This document shows positions 12,324 through 23,297 of a stretch of 64,000 nt of DNA, piece after piece. Source of the stretch: Pachyrhynchus sulphureomaculatus (lineage: Eukaryota > Arthropoda > Insecta > Coleoptera > Curculionidae); NCBI GenBank assembly GCA_019049505.1, contig CM032448.1:10883073-10947072 (forward strand), in the 5' to 3' direction. Under the pieces are notes generated by a model. The model was not told the origin of the DNA, made no database searches, and saw only the letters and a program-made list of their open reading frames with translations. Position 1 is the stretch's first letter. Every line of letters begins with the position of its first letter. The position numbers and the translations under genes are program-made.

Positions 12324-14040
12324 AATGCCTAAGTAAGTTACCAAAGAAGATCGTAAAAAGCAGTGTGTCGAGACTGGACAGATCAAAAAAAGTAGTACCT
12401 CCACAAAAACGTAAAACAGACGAGGTCGAAACAAACCGTGCTTCGGCAAAAAAAAACAAAAGTTGCTCGGGACATACCAGAGGATCTGGAAAAACATTAC
12501 AGAATAGTTAATTTTATGCTAGTTTTTTCAACCATGTCGTGTAAAAGTGAAGGTCTTGGATTCACCATCCAAGTTAATTGTGAAAAGTGTAAAAACCTCT
12601 GCTTTATTCCTTCTAGTAACAGAATTCAGTCTGGAGTGTATCAAATCAATTATCGATTCGCTTTTGCCATGCGAGTCTTAGGCTTAGGATTAGCTGGATG
12701 TGAAAAGTTTTGCGGCCTGATGGATTTATCAGCTCATTTTTTATCAAAAACAACCTACAGTTTGTATTTACAAAAAATGTGTTTAGTCATAAAAAATACC
12801 GCGCGTGCATTTTTTTCATCTGCTGTCGATGAAGAGAGTGAAGCCACGTGTAAAGAAAATAATGTAGAAGATACAACGGAGTTGACCGTATCAGGTGACT
12901 GCACTGGGAAAAAAAACGAGGATTCGCATCTTTATTTGGCGTGTCTTCCTTGATCGGTTATTATGCCGGAAAAGTTCTGGATATTTGTTTAAAAAAGCGC
13001 CTACTGTCATGACTTGGGAATCAAAACTAAATTCTGCAGAGTACGAAGAGTGGTATACTGCTCATGTGAAAGAAGGAAAATGTCAAGCTAATCATACTGG
13101 TCCATCTAGAAATATGGAGGTTGAAGCAATAAAATTAATGTTTGAGCGTTCAAAAGATAATAAAGTGAACTATCGCAACTATATCGGCGACGGCGATTCA
13201 AAAATATACTCTGGAGTACTGAAATCTAAACCTTATGGTGATGACTATTTGATAAACAAAAAAGAATGTATAGGTCATGTTCAGAAGCGAATGGGTACCC
13301 GATTGCGTAACATGTGAAAACTACACAAGAATCGACAACTGCGGCGGGAAAAAAAGTAATCAGAAAAAGTCTATCTAGTAAAGGTAAACTTACTGGAAAA
13401 ATGATAGACAAGTTGACTGTATATTACGCATTGGCCATTCGACGTAATTGTGATTCTGTAGAAAAAATGAAAAATGCCATTTGGGCGACTTATTTTCATT
13501 ATAGCTCAACAAACAAGAATCCGCAGTATCAGAATTGTGACAAAGGCGAAGACTCGTGGTGTGAATGGCAGAGAGCTGCAGCAACGAATAACCTGAAGTC
13601 ATTCAAACATACATAGTTACACCGCACTTCCAAGCGAGGTTTTACAAGCAATAAAACCTATATATGAGGACTTGAGTAATGAGACACTTTTGGAACGTTG
13701 TCTCGGAGGTTTTACACAGAACAATAATGAAAGTTTGAACCAACTTATATGGAAAATTACTCCAAAAATATTGAGTGGTACCTCTAATCTCGTTGACATT
13801 GCTGATCATATAGCAGCATGTATATTCAATGAAGGTTGTTTTGCTCTGCTGTCCATCATGCATGATATGGGTATCACTGCAGGGCCGCCAAGTTCTCATG
13901 GATGGGCGAAAGAAGTCGACAAAAATTGGATAAATCGAGCTGAGCTCAAAACTGCGCTTGAAAGCAAACAAGGCCGGATTAGTCGTAGACAAGAGCAACA
14001 ACGTGCTCTGGACCTGGCATTGACGACTCTATGTAAGTAA
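12324..14040 (+). pseudogene. Mutator-like transposase, multiply frameshifted
   Basis: The pieces, in order, look like the insect Mutator-like transposase family (the 'Mutator-like transposase domain' of many insect predictions). They are an N-terminal VTKEDRKKQC segment, IPEDLEKHYRIVNFMLVFST, SEGLGFTIQVNCEKCKN, FAMRVLGLGLAGCEKFCGLM, and LTVSGD (likely first acidic residue, about 12885). These are followed by FGVSSLIGYYAGKVLDI in a shifted frame, EEWYTAHVKEGKCQANHTGP, YRNYIGDGDSKIYSGVL (second acidic block, about 13170), ECIGHVQKRMGTRLRN, KGKLTGKMIDKLTVYYALAI, RCLGGFTQNNNESLNQLIWK (about 13690), and a charged C-terminal tail. At least four frame changes occur (near 12330, 12940, 13010, 13315). 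The full-length product would be roughly 560 residues. I could not define terminal inverted repeats. It lies between the left PLE arm and the PLE coding remnant, so it probably inserted into the PLE. Confidence 0.8.
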
Positions 14041-14600
14041 AAAAAAATACTTGTTTACTTATGATGAATTTTTAAATTTCTCAGTGTAAAACTTTAAATC
14101 GATTTTCTCACAACTTGCTTTTTCAAAGTCGGTGGACACTGTCACTCGAAATCTACTGTACCGAATTTTTTGAAATTTTGCACACTCTTTCTACACATAA
14201 TTAGCGAGGTAACGCTGTCGAGTTTTTTTTTTTTTAATTTTAGGTATATTTTATAACGGCTTGATTGTTGATTTTTTCGTCAAAAATCGGTATTTTGACT
14301 TGTAAGTACCACAAAGAATCCAAAAATTGAAAAAAAAAATCTCGACAAGGCTACCTAGAAAAACTTATGAACTAACGGAATTTTTTTGGTTTTTTTTGTT
14401 TTAGATGATCCAGTCATAAGTTCTGATGTCCACCGCAAAACACCTTTTTGCTGAGGCGCCCATTAAGAGTTGCTGCCACCGGCTCACATCTTGATATTTT
14501 TTTACGAAAATTGCCCGCAATATCCGTGAAATGTCACCTGATAATACCATATTAAAATCAATTCATTTATCTTTCTGTTTGTTCAATAAAAATTCATAAA
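14041..14600. other. Non-coding AT-rich stretch with imperfect inverted repeat
   Basis: This follows the Mutator-like frame and has no coding remnant. A sequence ctgtcgag plus a T/A-rich run at 14215-14240 is mirrored by a run plus ctcgacaagg at 14330-14350, which could form a long AT-rich stem. The right boundary of the Mutator-like element probably lies here but is not evident. Confidence 0.45.
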
Positions 14601-14613
14601 AATATGCTGTTTT

Positions 14614-15405
14614 TTGACCGAATTAACCCTACCCTTAAAAACACATTTTTATACCGGACTGATAGATATATCCCATTTCACTCGTATCACCCTAGAAAAG
14701 CTGAACATCATCAGAGGTTTAAAAAAGAGAATAGATAAGATTTGCCATCCTTCTTTTAAAGAAAAAAATATAAAACTTTTAGAAAACATTTTGTTGGAAA
14801 ATTATTATCCAAAAAACCCTTATAAAAAAGATATTTCAAAGACCTCCTCTTCAAATCAGTCCAACTGTTCTCAGTAACGCTACCAACAACGAGATTACAG
14901 TAGAAAAGTTACAATATATAGAAGGTCTCTCCCAGTCCTTGTCTTCCCTATTTACAAATACAAATATAAAGATTGCTAGCTATAATTTAAAAAAGATGAA
15001 TTGGTTTTATGCTAAACTAAAAGACAGAACTGATACTTTACATTGATCTATTATAATTTATGGCATTCCCTGTCAATGCGGTTTGGTCTACTTTGGACAA
15101 ACGTCACCAAAGCTCTCTAAAAGATTAGCTTTACACAAAAGTGATAGCAAACATAAACCCAACGCAACCAGTTTGAGTTTACACGTAAATGATACAGACC
15201 ACAGAGTACAATATAACAACAGCTTCATTCTGGATGTTAAAACTAATTCTTCAGAAGAAGTTTCTTGGAAATGTGTTACATAAAAACTTGCAAAAATAAT
15301 CTCAATCACAAAAAAGACATAGAAGGATTGAGCTCTATTTACACATATTTGCTAACACAAATTCACACCAAACCAATAAAAAATAAAGATTTTTATGAAA
15401 AGTTG
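14614..15405 (+). pseudogene. Penelope-like element: RT-EN linker and GIY-YIG endonuclease remnant
   Basis: Frames pieced together on the plus strand give a linker with SHFTRITLEKLNIIRGLKKR, ICHPSFKEKNIKLLENIL and YIEGLSQSLSSLFTNTNIK. The GIY-YIG-like endonuclease follows (YGIPCQCGLVYFGQTSPKLS, then KRLALHKSDSKHK), and the C-terminal segment is NHKKDIEGLSSIYTYLLTQI. This domain order is that of endonuclease-bearing Penelope-like elements. The reverse transcriptase core is absent, and stops and shifts occur near 14820, 15045 and 15280. The second motif is YFG rather than the usual YIG. The LINE nest begins right after its C-terminus. Confidence 0.8.
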
Positions 15406-15419
15406 ACGTTTCTTATTCT

Positions 15420-16309
15420 GTTTTTTTTTATGGGTCTAGCACACGTGCTACAGGGAAGTCCCTAAAGCGCTACAAGAGCGACACGTGTGTGAAGAAAGCG
15501 ATTCACGTTGTTCTTAAATCGCTGTAAATTGTACTCGATGGGAAACACAGTCCTGGGCAAATTATTCCAAAGGGATGATGTTCTCCATATAATTGACTGC
15601 TTGAAAAGCGTTGTACGAGGAGTAACAAGCTGAACCTCATACGGATGTGAAGTATTAGCGCGACGTGTACTTCTAACAAGCACCGCTCTGGGAGGAATTA
15701 AGCGGGCCACATTCTTCCAACACTGTCCATGAAAATACTTGTAGAATAGGCTCAAGTCGCCAACCGTTCTTCGATGTTCCAGCGAATCAAGGCCGCCCGT
15801 TAGTTCCGGGTCTCCAATCAGACGAACAGCTCTTCTCTGAATAAAATCCAACAAATGTAGTGTATGTTTGGGAGCGGAGCTCCAAACATGGGCGTAGTAT
15901 TCCATAGTTGGTCAAATTTGAGCTTTGTAAAGAATTAGCAGTTACTTTCTGTTTCGAAATAATATTCCCAACTTTTGAGAAGCTCTCCTTGCTATGCCTG
16001 CAACATGTTCATGGCAGGACATGTTTGCCCCCAAATTAACGCCCAACAAATTGAGTGACGATATTAGAGGAATGGAGTGTCTCGACGTAACTATGTCGGG
16101 TTCTGCAACGTTAACTTTTTTTAGAAAAAACTGCCGCCTGGGTTTTTGTAGCGTTAAATTCCACTTAGTTACTGTCAATCCAAAATAGAATTTCTTCCAG
16201 GTCTTTGTTAAGTTGAACGACTTTCTGCTGTTTGCGGATATTCGCCTGAGTAGCCGATGTATGAGCGTTCAAAGGGAATGAAGAGATAAGTGTACTGTCA
16301 TCTGCAAAG
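15420..16309 (-). mobile_element. CR1/Jockey-group LINE, outer copy, 3' part
   Basis: On the minus strand this is the 3' portion of a non-LTR retrotransposon. It ends in tgctagacccataaaaaaaa, the poly-A tail appearing as a T run at 15420-15430. A 147-codon frame (15462-15905) encodes the conserved C-terminal region with FIQRRAVRLIGDPELTGGLD and IIWRTSSLWNNLPRTVFPIE, preceded by broken frames. Similarity continues to gcaaagct at 16309, where an inner copy of the same family intervenes, and resumes at about 18410. It is inactive. Confidence 0.85.
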
Positions 16310-18409
16310 CTTTTTTTTTTTTTTTTTTTATTGGTCTAGCACACGTGCTGCAGGGAAGTCCCTAAAACGCTCCAGGAGCGGCACGAGTGCGGAAAAAAAA
16401 AGCGATTCACGTTGTTCTTGAATCGCTGTAAATTGTACTCGGTGGGAAACACAGCGCTGGGCAAATTATTCCAAAGGGATGACGTTCTCCATATAAAAGA
16501 TTGCTTGAAAAGCGTCGTACGCGGAGTAACAAGCTGAACCTCATACGGATGCGAAGCACCAGCGCGACGTGTATTTCTAACATGCACCGCTTTGGGAGGA
16601 ATTAAGCGGGCTACATCCTTCGAACACCTTCCATGAAAATACTTGTAGAACAGACTCAAGTCGCCAACCGTTCTTCGATGTTCCAGCGAATCAAGGCCGC
16701 CGGTCAATTCCGGGTCCCCAATCAGACGAACCGCTCTTCTCTGAACAGAATCCAACAAATGCAGTGTATGTTTGGGAGCGGAGCCCCAAACGTGGGAGCA
16801 GTATTCTATAGTTGGTCGAATTTGGGCTTTGTAAAGAATTAACAGTTGCTGTGGGGTGTAAAGCTTTCTGGTTCTAAATAATATTCCCAATTTTTGAGAA
16901 GCTCTCCTTGCTATGCCTGCAACATGTTCATGCCAAGACATATTTGCTCCCAAACTAACGCCCAACAAATTGAGCGACGATGCTAGGGGAATGGAGTGCC
17001 CCGACATAACTATGTCGGGTTCAGCAACGTTAACTTTTTTAGAAAAAACTGCCGCTTGGGTTTTTGTAGCGTTAAATTCCACTTGGTTACTGTCACCCCA
17101 AGATAGAATTTCTTCCAGGTCTTTGTTAAGTTGAACGATCTCCTGCTGTCTGCGGATATTCGCCTGAGCAGCCGATGTCCGAGCGTTCAAGGTGAATGAA
17201 GAGACAAGCGTACTGTCATCTGCAAAGCTATAGATTGGATTCCCGGTCTTTTCCAGCAGATCGTTAATGTAAATGAGAAAGAGAGTAGGAGACAGTATGG
17301 AGCCCTGGGGCACACCGGCGTTGATAGTGAGGGTGTTAGAAAGAAATCCGTCGACCGCCACTCGTAAAGAACGCTCTCTGAGGAAACATGAGAGCCACAA
17401 ACAGAACCTTTCAGACATACCATAAGAGCGCAACTTAGCCAACAGTCCATCGTGCCAAACACGGTCGAATGCCTTGGATATGTCAAGAGCAACCGCCCGA
17501 GATTCTCCAAAGTGTTCAATTGCGTTGTTCCAAACATGTGTTACATAAGTCAGAAGATCTCCTGTTGATCTATGTTTACGAAAACCATATTGGTGATCGC
17601 TAATAATATTGAATCGTTCAAGATATTTTAGAAGATGCTCATTGATAACCTTTTCCATGACTTTCGATATTATTGAAAGCAGTGCTACTGGTCGGTAGTT
17701 ATTTGGCAAGGTCTTCTTACCTTTTTTAGGTATCGGCTGAACCGTGGCACATTTCCAGCAGGACGGAAATATTCCCTTTCTGTAGGATAGGTTAAAAAGT
17801 CTACAGAAAACTGGTGTTAGTTCCCTTGCACAGTTTTTGAGAACTATGGCAGGTATTCCGTCAGCGCCAGAAGCCTTCTTGGTGTCTAGCTTCATTAAAA
17901 TACGCTTTATGATGCGCTGTCTGAAGACAACATCGGGCATCCTTGACTGCAATATGGGAATAGTAGGTGGTGTTTTTCCTTGAAAATCGACATTAGAATG
18001 TGAAGCAAAGAGTTCAGCCAACAAGTTCGCTCTCTCAACAGGTGTGGTTGCAATGGAATTATCTGGCCGTGTGAGTGATGGTATCGTGGATTTGGTAAAG
18101 TTTTGACTAACTGCCTTAGCGACTGCCCAAAAGGACCTGGAATTGTTGGGACAAGCGAGAAGTTTGTTTCTAATTCGTTGATTGTGTGCCTCCTTGGTTT
18201 CGTCGATAATTCCCTTGCATCTGTTCCGGGCATGAACAAAGATGTTCCGATTTAAGGTGTTAGGATTTTCACGCCATTGTCGGTAGGCAATATGTTTAGA
18301 AGCAACAGCTTCTTTGCATTTTCGGTCGAACCAAGGCTTGCCGTTGGAGGAGCATTTCTTCGAAAAAGGGATGTAAGCTTCCATACCAGCCAAAATAACA
18401 TCGGAGAGT
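16309..18409 (-). mobile_element. CR1/Jockey-group LINE, inner 5'-truncated copy
   Basis: A younger copy of the same LINE lies on the same strand inside the outer copy. The poly-A tail is the T run 16309-16330 followed by attggtctagcacacgtgct. The 5' end is truncated near 18405-18409, where the outer element resumes with agattggattctcggtc. No clear target duplication is visible; the outer sequence loses only one or two bases at the join. Its single long reading frame is listed separately. Confidence 0.88.
16336..18393 (-). CDS. LINE ORF2 fragment: reverse transcriptase and C-terminal region (685 aa)
   Basis: This is an open frame of 685 codons, the longest in the window, encoding a non-LTR reverse transcriptase without its endonuclease. 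Residues 1-150 are the EN-RT linker. RT motifs follow in order: ASGADGIPAIVLKNCAR (about 174-190), NNYRPVALLSIISKVMEK (231-248), YGFRKHRSTGDL (269-280), ALDISKAFDRVWHDGLL (302-318, catalytic Asp in LDIS), NAGVPQGSILSPTLFLIYIN (358-377) and FADD (390-393, catalytic pair). The thumb and conserved C-terminal region follow (QRRAVRLIGDPELTGGLD, WRTSSLWNNLPSAVFPTEYN). The last ~20 residues look out of frame relative to the sibling at 28.6-29.6 kb, because of an expanded A run in the minus-strand sequence near 16390-16400. The Met at 18393 is only the first Met after the truncation. Dead as an element, but the RT frame is intact. Confidence 0.88.
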   Translation of the reverse strand: MAGMEAYIPFSKKCSSNGKPWFDRKCKEAVASKHIAYRQWRENPNTLNRNIFVHARNRCKGIIDETKEAHNQRIRNKLLACPNNSRSFWAVAKAVSQNFTKSTIPSLTRPDNSIATTPVERANLLAELFASHSNVDFQGKTPPTIPILQSRMPDVVFRQRIIKRILMKLDTKKASGADGIPAIVLKNCARELTPVFCRLFNLSYRKGIFPSCWKCATVQPIPKKGKKTLPNNYRPVALLSIISKVMEKVINEHLLKYLERFNIISDHQYGFRKHRSTGDLLTYVTHVWNNAIEHFGESRAVALDISKAFDRVWHDGLLAKLRSYGMSERFCLWLSCFLRERSLRVAVDGFLSNTLTINAGVPQGSILSPTLFLIYINDLLEKTGNPIYSFADDSTLVSSFTLNARTSAAQANIRRQQEIVQLNKDLEEILSWGDSNQVEFNATKTQAAVFSKKVNVAEPDIVMSGHSIPLASSLNLLGVSLGANMSWHEHVAGIARRASQKLGILFRTRKLYTPQQLLILYKAQIRPTIEYCSHVWGSAPKHTLHLLDSVQRRAVRLIGDPELTGGLDSLEHRRTVGDLSLFYKYFHGRCSKDVARLIPPKAVHVRNTRRAGASHPYEVQLVTPRTTLFKQSFIWRTSSLWNNLPSAVFPTEYNLQRFKNNVNRFFFPHSCRSWSVLGTSLQHVC

Positions 18410-18735
18410 AGATTGGATTCTCGGTCTTTTCCAGCAGATCGTTAATATAAATGAGAAAGAGAGTAGGAGACAGTATGGAGCCTTGGGGTACACCGGCGTT
18501 GATAGTGAAGGTGTTGAAAAGAAATCCGTCGACTGCCACTCGTAAAGAACGCTCTCTGAGGAAACATGAGAGCCACAAACAGAACTTTTCAGACGTACCG
18601 TAAGAACGTAGTTTAGCCAACAGCCCATCGTGCCAAACACGGTCGAATGCCTTGGACATGTCAAGAGCAACAGCTCGAGATTCTCCAAAGTGTTCAATTG
18701 CGTTGTTCCAAACATGTGTTACATAAGTCAGAATT
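18410..18735 (-). mobile_element. CR1/Jockey-group LINE, outer copy, 5' continuation
   Basis: This continues the outer LINE copy beyond the inner insertion. On the minus strand it reads MSKAFDRVWHDGLLAKLRSY, VAVDGFLFNTFTINAGVPQG and LFLIYINDLLEKTENPIYS, which fills exactly the region missing left of 16309. The outer element is itself 5'-truncated at about 18735, where the PLE 3' region resumes. Confidence 0.85.
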
Positions 18736-19560
18736 CCTGTTATTCCTCTTCTTTAAATATTCCTAATTCCTTTATTTGTCTTTCGTTATAAAATTAAAAA
18801 TAATAAATAATAAATAACTTTTCCAATAATGGCATTCACTTTAAAAATACTTTAAATTACTTCATGAGTCCTTTTGTTATGAAATTAAAGAATAAATATG
18901 ATAAAAAATTAATAACTTTTCCAATAATCGCATTGGCAAAAACTTGCTAAATCTCTAGCTTTAATGTTTTTTGGGTTTTTTGTCGACCCTCTGACGACCT
19001 AGAGTACCAACAATATCCGTTTCAGACTCAAATATTACTAAAAAGTTACTAAATGGGGTGCCAAAAATTTTTTAAAATGGAGTACCATTTCAACATCATG
19101 GTCTTTCTCACACTTTTTCCGGTCTAAAAATTTATTTTTAAATAATGTTATTTATAGTATTTTCATTTCTGATACCTGTGTAACTCTCTAAGTGTCCTTT
19201 TGTCATGTTGTTTTGTGATTATACTTACTACCTGGCCAATAAAATGCAAATTTTATTTTATTCACCAGAGATGAATTACCTGATAAATTTTGTAAGTAAT
19301 TTCTTATGCAACTTTATAAATTTATAAATCACATATTATAACGAACGTCTTAACTTTGTTTTTCTCTACCTTGTTTGCATTTCAGTATCCAGAAGAAGCT
19401 ACCAAATAGGCAGCGAAAGCTTGATAATAAAAAATAAAAAAGCAGATATTAGAGCCTATAGATCATTGATTGCTCATCTCTTCTCCTTATAAGGGCGTTT
19501 CCCAGTATTTAAACTCGAGATTGTTTGTTACCAGTGCCCTGTTACTGTCCTTCCTATTTA
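18736..19560 (+). mobile_element. Penelope-like element 3' region, right inverted arm
   Basis: Non-coding. From about 19130 to 19515 the sequence is an inverted match to 11725-12036. It contains acctgtgtaactctctaagt, aattttgtaagtaatttctt, a pyrimidine tract ending in tttgcatttcag at 19385, and the stem-forming segment agaagaagctaccaaatagg (19390-19409) followed by cgaaagcttgataa. A TA tract closes the locus. 18736-19129 is A/T-rich and probably the 3' untranslated part of the same PLE. Confidence 0.65.
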
Positions 19561-19564
19561 TATT

Positions 19565-19571
<7 letters not shown>

Positions 19572-19638
<67 letters not shown>
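19572..19638. repeat. (TA)n tract at right edge of Penelope-like locus
   Basis: This TA tract mirrors the one at 11600-11658 on the other side of the inverted PLE arms. Confidence 0.9.
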
Positions 19639-19639
<1 letters not shown>

Positions 19640-20314
19640 GTATATACATACACGTAAAACCACGTGTTCTGTTGTCGCGGGAAAATATTACGAGAAAATG
19701 CACTTATTTCACCATAAATGTGGGGAAACTCGTGTAACCAGAACTGAGAGACGCAGACATACGTGTAATGGTTCAAAATTTTTCTTAATGTGTCTACTTT
19801 CCTATGCTACCTGACCTTTTAAAAAATTCAATACGACGGACGCAACATGGCGACTAAACTCGTAATATCTAAACAAGAAATAATGTAGATTTATATTAAG
19901 AAACGTTTGTTTTTTACATACCGAATAAATTAGACCCCTATTTTGAGATTAAAAGGGCGAAAAAAAAAATTCTGAATTTTTTTTCCCATAGTGAGAAGTC
20001 ATTTTTTACTGAAACACATTTCAACCCGCTTTTAGAGGGTGGCTACCATTCAGCTATAACTTTTAAACAAATGGGATTACGTTGCATGGTATCTTGTCAG
20101 TATTATTTTCATGAACTTTTTTGATTTTTTCAGCTTGAACACTTATGCTGGATATATAAATAGCAGGATACCCTTCTTATTACCATAACCTTTTAGAGGG
20201 TGATTTTTAATTTATTATACGGTATTAGGTTGAAAATATGCAAATACCTGAAATTCTTGGCCTATTTTCTTCAATTACACATCATAAATATTTTTTTAAA
20301 TTTTCTGTTAAACA
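19639..20314. other. Unassigned stretch between two Penelope-like elements
   Basis: AT-rich with short open frames only; I recognise no coding remnant. It lies between the right (TA)n edge of one PLE locus and the start of recognisable coding sequence of the next. Confidence 0.4.
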
Positions 20315-21057
20315 ATAAACACGATTTCTCGATTTTCCACAAACCGTCACATACTGACACAGTCATACACAATAGTTCATCCCACCCTTACCCTCACAAA
20401 AATGGCAGCTTTTAACTCTTTCATACATAGATTGTTACATATCCCTATGACTAGAACTAATTTTAACAAAGAATTCAATATAATCAAACAAATAGCAATT
20501 AATAATGGATATGACTCCAACATTATAGATAATATCTTGAATAAAAAAACCCTTTAAACAAGCAATATCTCTAATTTATCCCACAATTAATGATAAAAAA
20601 GGAAAATTTAGTGCACTCACATACACAGGGAAAATAACTAGAACAATTTCCAATAAAAAAGAACAATAAAATAGCATTCAAAACCAGTAATTCCTTAGGG
20701 AGTATAATTTTGAATAACAAAACTAAATCTAAGAAATCCTTAAAATCAGGGGTTTATCTATTAAATTGTGGATCTTGTACTAAAACCTACGTTGGAGAAA
20801 CTGGTAGATCTTTTGAAACTCGCATTACAGAACATACACAGAGTTATTTAAAAAATAAGAGCAATTCACAATACGCAACCCATATAATAAACGAATCCCA
20901 TAATTTTGATGATACGCTAAAAATCCTACATGTAGAAAATAAATCTAAAAAATTAAATTTGTTTGAATGTCTTGAAATTAACAAACGGAAAAACTCCAAT
21001 CAATTATTAAACGAACAGGTAGACTTAAACCATTCACCCTTACTTAATCTTTATTAG
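20315..21057 (+). pseudogene. Penelope-like element, second family: RT C-terminus, linker, GIY-YIG endonuclease
   Basis: The plus-strand coding remnant starts in the last RT motif (IFHKPSHTDTVIHNSSSHPY). It continues through AAFNSFIHRLLHIPMTRTNF and NIIKQIAINNGYDSNIIDNI, then GKFSALTYTGKITRTISN. The endonuclease is SGVYLLNCGSCTKTYVGETG followed by RSFETRITEH, with GVY and YVG in the GIY-YIG positions. The C-terminal EN region ends at a stop at 21057. Frame breaks fall near 20440, 20560 and 20670; the last 115 codons are open. It is 5'-truncated: the catalytic YxDD half of the RT is missing. The sequence differs strongly from the PLE at 14.6 kb and at 55-58 kb, so this is a separate family. 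Confidence 0.85.
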
Positions 21058-21900
21058 TTCTCGGAAATAGTACCACAGATTTGCATTCTTAAAATAATTC
21101 TGTCTGTAAACAATATTATAAAATGATTAGCATAATCTTAGGTAATTAAGGATAGTTTTAAGCACTATATAACCAGGATTACTACCAAAAATTTTTCTTT
21201 CTTATTTACTTCTGAAGAAGTCATTGTGAAGAATTGTCAAGTGACTTTAAATATATTGGAAATTAAAACATAGTGTTGTTTTTTATATAATTTTATTATG
21301 AATTTCCAACAAGTATCGGCTAACACAATCAAAGATAAAACGTAATATTTAATTTTGTAGTGCAAGTGGATCTATATAATGTAATGTAGGTCTTGCAGAC
21401 TGCTGAGATCATTTTATAATAAATAATAATAATAAACAAATAAAAATAATTTAAATAGGCATAAATTTATTTCTTCCTCTGAAAATTAATTTTAATATAA
21501 GATAAATCACCAAAATATGCAAATTAATAAAACTAATGGTTAAAAGACTAACCATCTTTTATATACTATTTTATGGAAATTTTCCTCCCTACAATACCCC
21601 AAAAAACTCATATCATCAGGAAAATTACCTCACAATTACTTTTTATGCTTTCATCATGTTTGCCTGTCATAAACACCGACTGTGACGTAGGAATTTAACA
21701 CCAAGAATAGGGGTGCCGAGGGCGAAATAAAAGGGGAAAATTGTGAAGATGTATCGCAAGCTGACTTTTCGGATATGCATTATTTACGTATAATGATTCA
21801 TAACATGTCTTGTCGGCTGTTATTAAGCGGGGGTTTGTTTCTTAAGAACGATAAGAAGAACAGCACGAGATACTATATATTTTGAAGGAAATTTGATGAT
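21058..21900 (+). other. PLE 3' untranslated region, then AT-rich unassigned DNA
   Basis: The first ~200 bases are the probable 3' UTR of the preceding PLE. They include a stem-forming segment at 21222-21253 (ctgaagaagtca ... tgactttaaa). Beyond about 21290 the sequence is AT-rich and I see no gene or clear repeat family. Confidence 0.45.
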
Positions 21901-21949
21901 ATTTATTCGGAGTTATTAAAAGAAAATATGGAATTGTGGGCATCAAATG

Positions 21950-22490
21950 GTTTTAGAATCTTTCTTTTCAGTCTCAATTTTCTCCAGGAAATGTAGTGAT
22001 CATTTCGTTGCATTGCGGGATGTTCTTCTCCACATTTCTCTATCCTGCGCTTCGTAGACCAGTGTGTGAAGTGGTTTATTTGCAAGATGGATAATTTGTT
22101 CTACCCAACGGTACGGAGAACGTCCTCGGGGTCTTCTACCTGGAACTTTTCCTTGAAGGATGAGTTTTTCCAAACATTCCTGATCTTTTCTCATAATATG
22201 GCCGAAAAATTTTATGATATTTGTTTGGATAAAATTTGAAATACGTTGCTGGACATTGAGCTCTGATATAATTGAGTCGTTAGTCCATCGTACCGTTCAC
22301 GAGATCCTAAGCATTTTGCAGTACATTTCTGTAGCATATAGTTTTTTATTTCCAACTTTCTCAATGTCCAGGACTCACAGCCATATGTGGAAGTAGGAGA
22401 AACAAGACAATTTACCAGTCTGATTTTCACTTGTTTGGATATGTCTTGCCAGATTTTTTGAGCTTTTGTACAGGGTGAGTCAACGATAAA
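21950..22490 (-). pseudogene. RTE-like LINE 3' fragment
   Basis: Minus-strand frames carry the C-terminal signature of RTE-like insect LINEs: KIRLVNCLVSPTSTYGCESW with TLRKLEIKN, then after a frame change GKVPGRRPRGRSPYRWVEQI. These belong to the region downstream of the RT thumb. The 5' part is missing and the frame is interrupted around 22200. The end towards 21900 gives no clear tail. Confidence 0.72.
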
Positions 22491-22845
22491 GTTCATTATC
22501 TCATTTATTTCGGGAATGACGAAAAAATGTTAAATACAATAGTTTTAGGGAATGTTAAGGTGCACAGTTTAAAATTATTTTTGAGTATATAGGGTACTTC
22601 AAAAAAGTGTGGCCGATATAACATATGTTTTTTATTCTATTTTCTAATTTATTTTTAAATTCTTCGTAAAATTTTATAACTTTTTTATTCATAATATTAT
22701 ATACCTAAACCCAGTAGTTTTTCTAATATTTCAATTTTTTAAAAAAAAATACCAGTTTTCAGTTTTGTAAAAAATTGCCAGTAGTGTCATTGTTTCTGAA
22801 GGTGGAATACATATAATTGGTAGGAGCCTTCTATGGAGATGAAAA

Positions 22846-22882
<37 letters not shown>

Positions 22883-23222
22883 CGAAATTTTAGTTAGGTG
22901 CTACAGGGTGTTCAAAATAGATTTATACATTTTGACTGTATTAAACTGAAAAATCTCAAATTTTTTAAATGACACACCCTTTACATTATTATTTTTTCTG
23001 ATAGATTTTATAAAACCCTCCAACTTTTATTAAGTATGTCATGTACCTATTTCTAATAGTTTTCGATTTATTTTGAATTTTTCAATTTTTATCCTTGTCT
23101 TTAATACACTTACGCTATTATGAAAACAAAAACAAATAGTTGATAATAATTTTAATATAGTTTAACTTATCTAATGATTAATTATTATGACGTAATAAAT
23201 TTTCAAAAATATGCCCATCTAC

Positions 23223-23226
<4 letters not shown>
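22491..23226. other. AT-rich stretch with mariner-like end motifs
   Basis: No gene is seen. Words resembling mariner-type termini occur at 22475 (tacagggtgagtcaacgat) and 22903 (ctacagggtgttcaaaatag), and a reversed gacacaccct lies near 22972, so one or more small mariner-derived elements may be present. A short TA tract lies at 22847-22877. Confidence 0.35.

Positions 23227-23295
<69 letters not shown>
23227..23295. repeat. (TA)n microsatellite
   Basis: A TA tract of about 67 bases immediately precedes the C-terminal end of a minus-strand mariner fragment. Confidence 0.95.

Positions 23296-23297
<2 letters not shown>

Noticed and set aside
12249..12497. Minus-strand frames overlapping the Mutator-like transposase (also 13226-14001)
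   Set aside because: Antisense shadows of the plus-strand transposase, which has strong family motifs.
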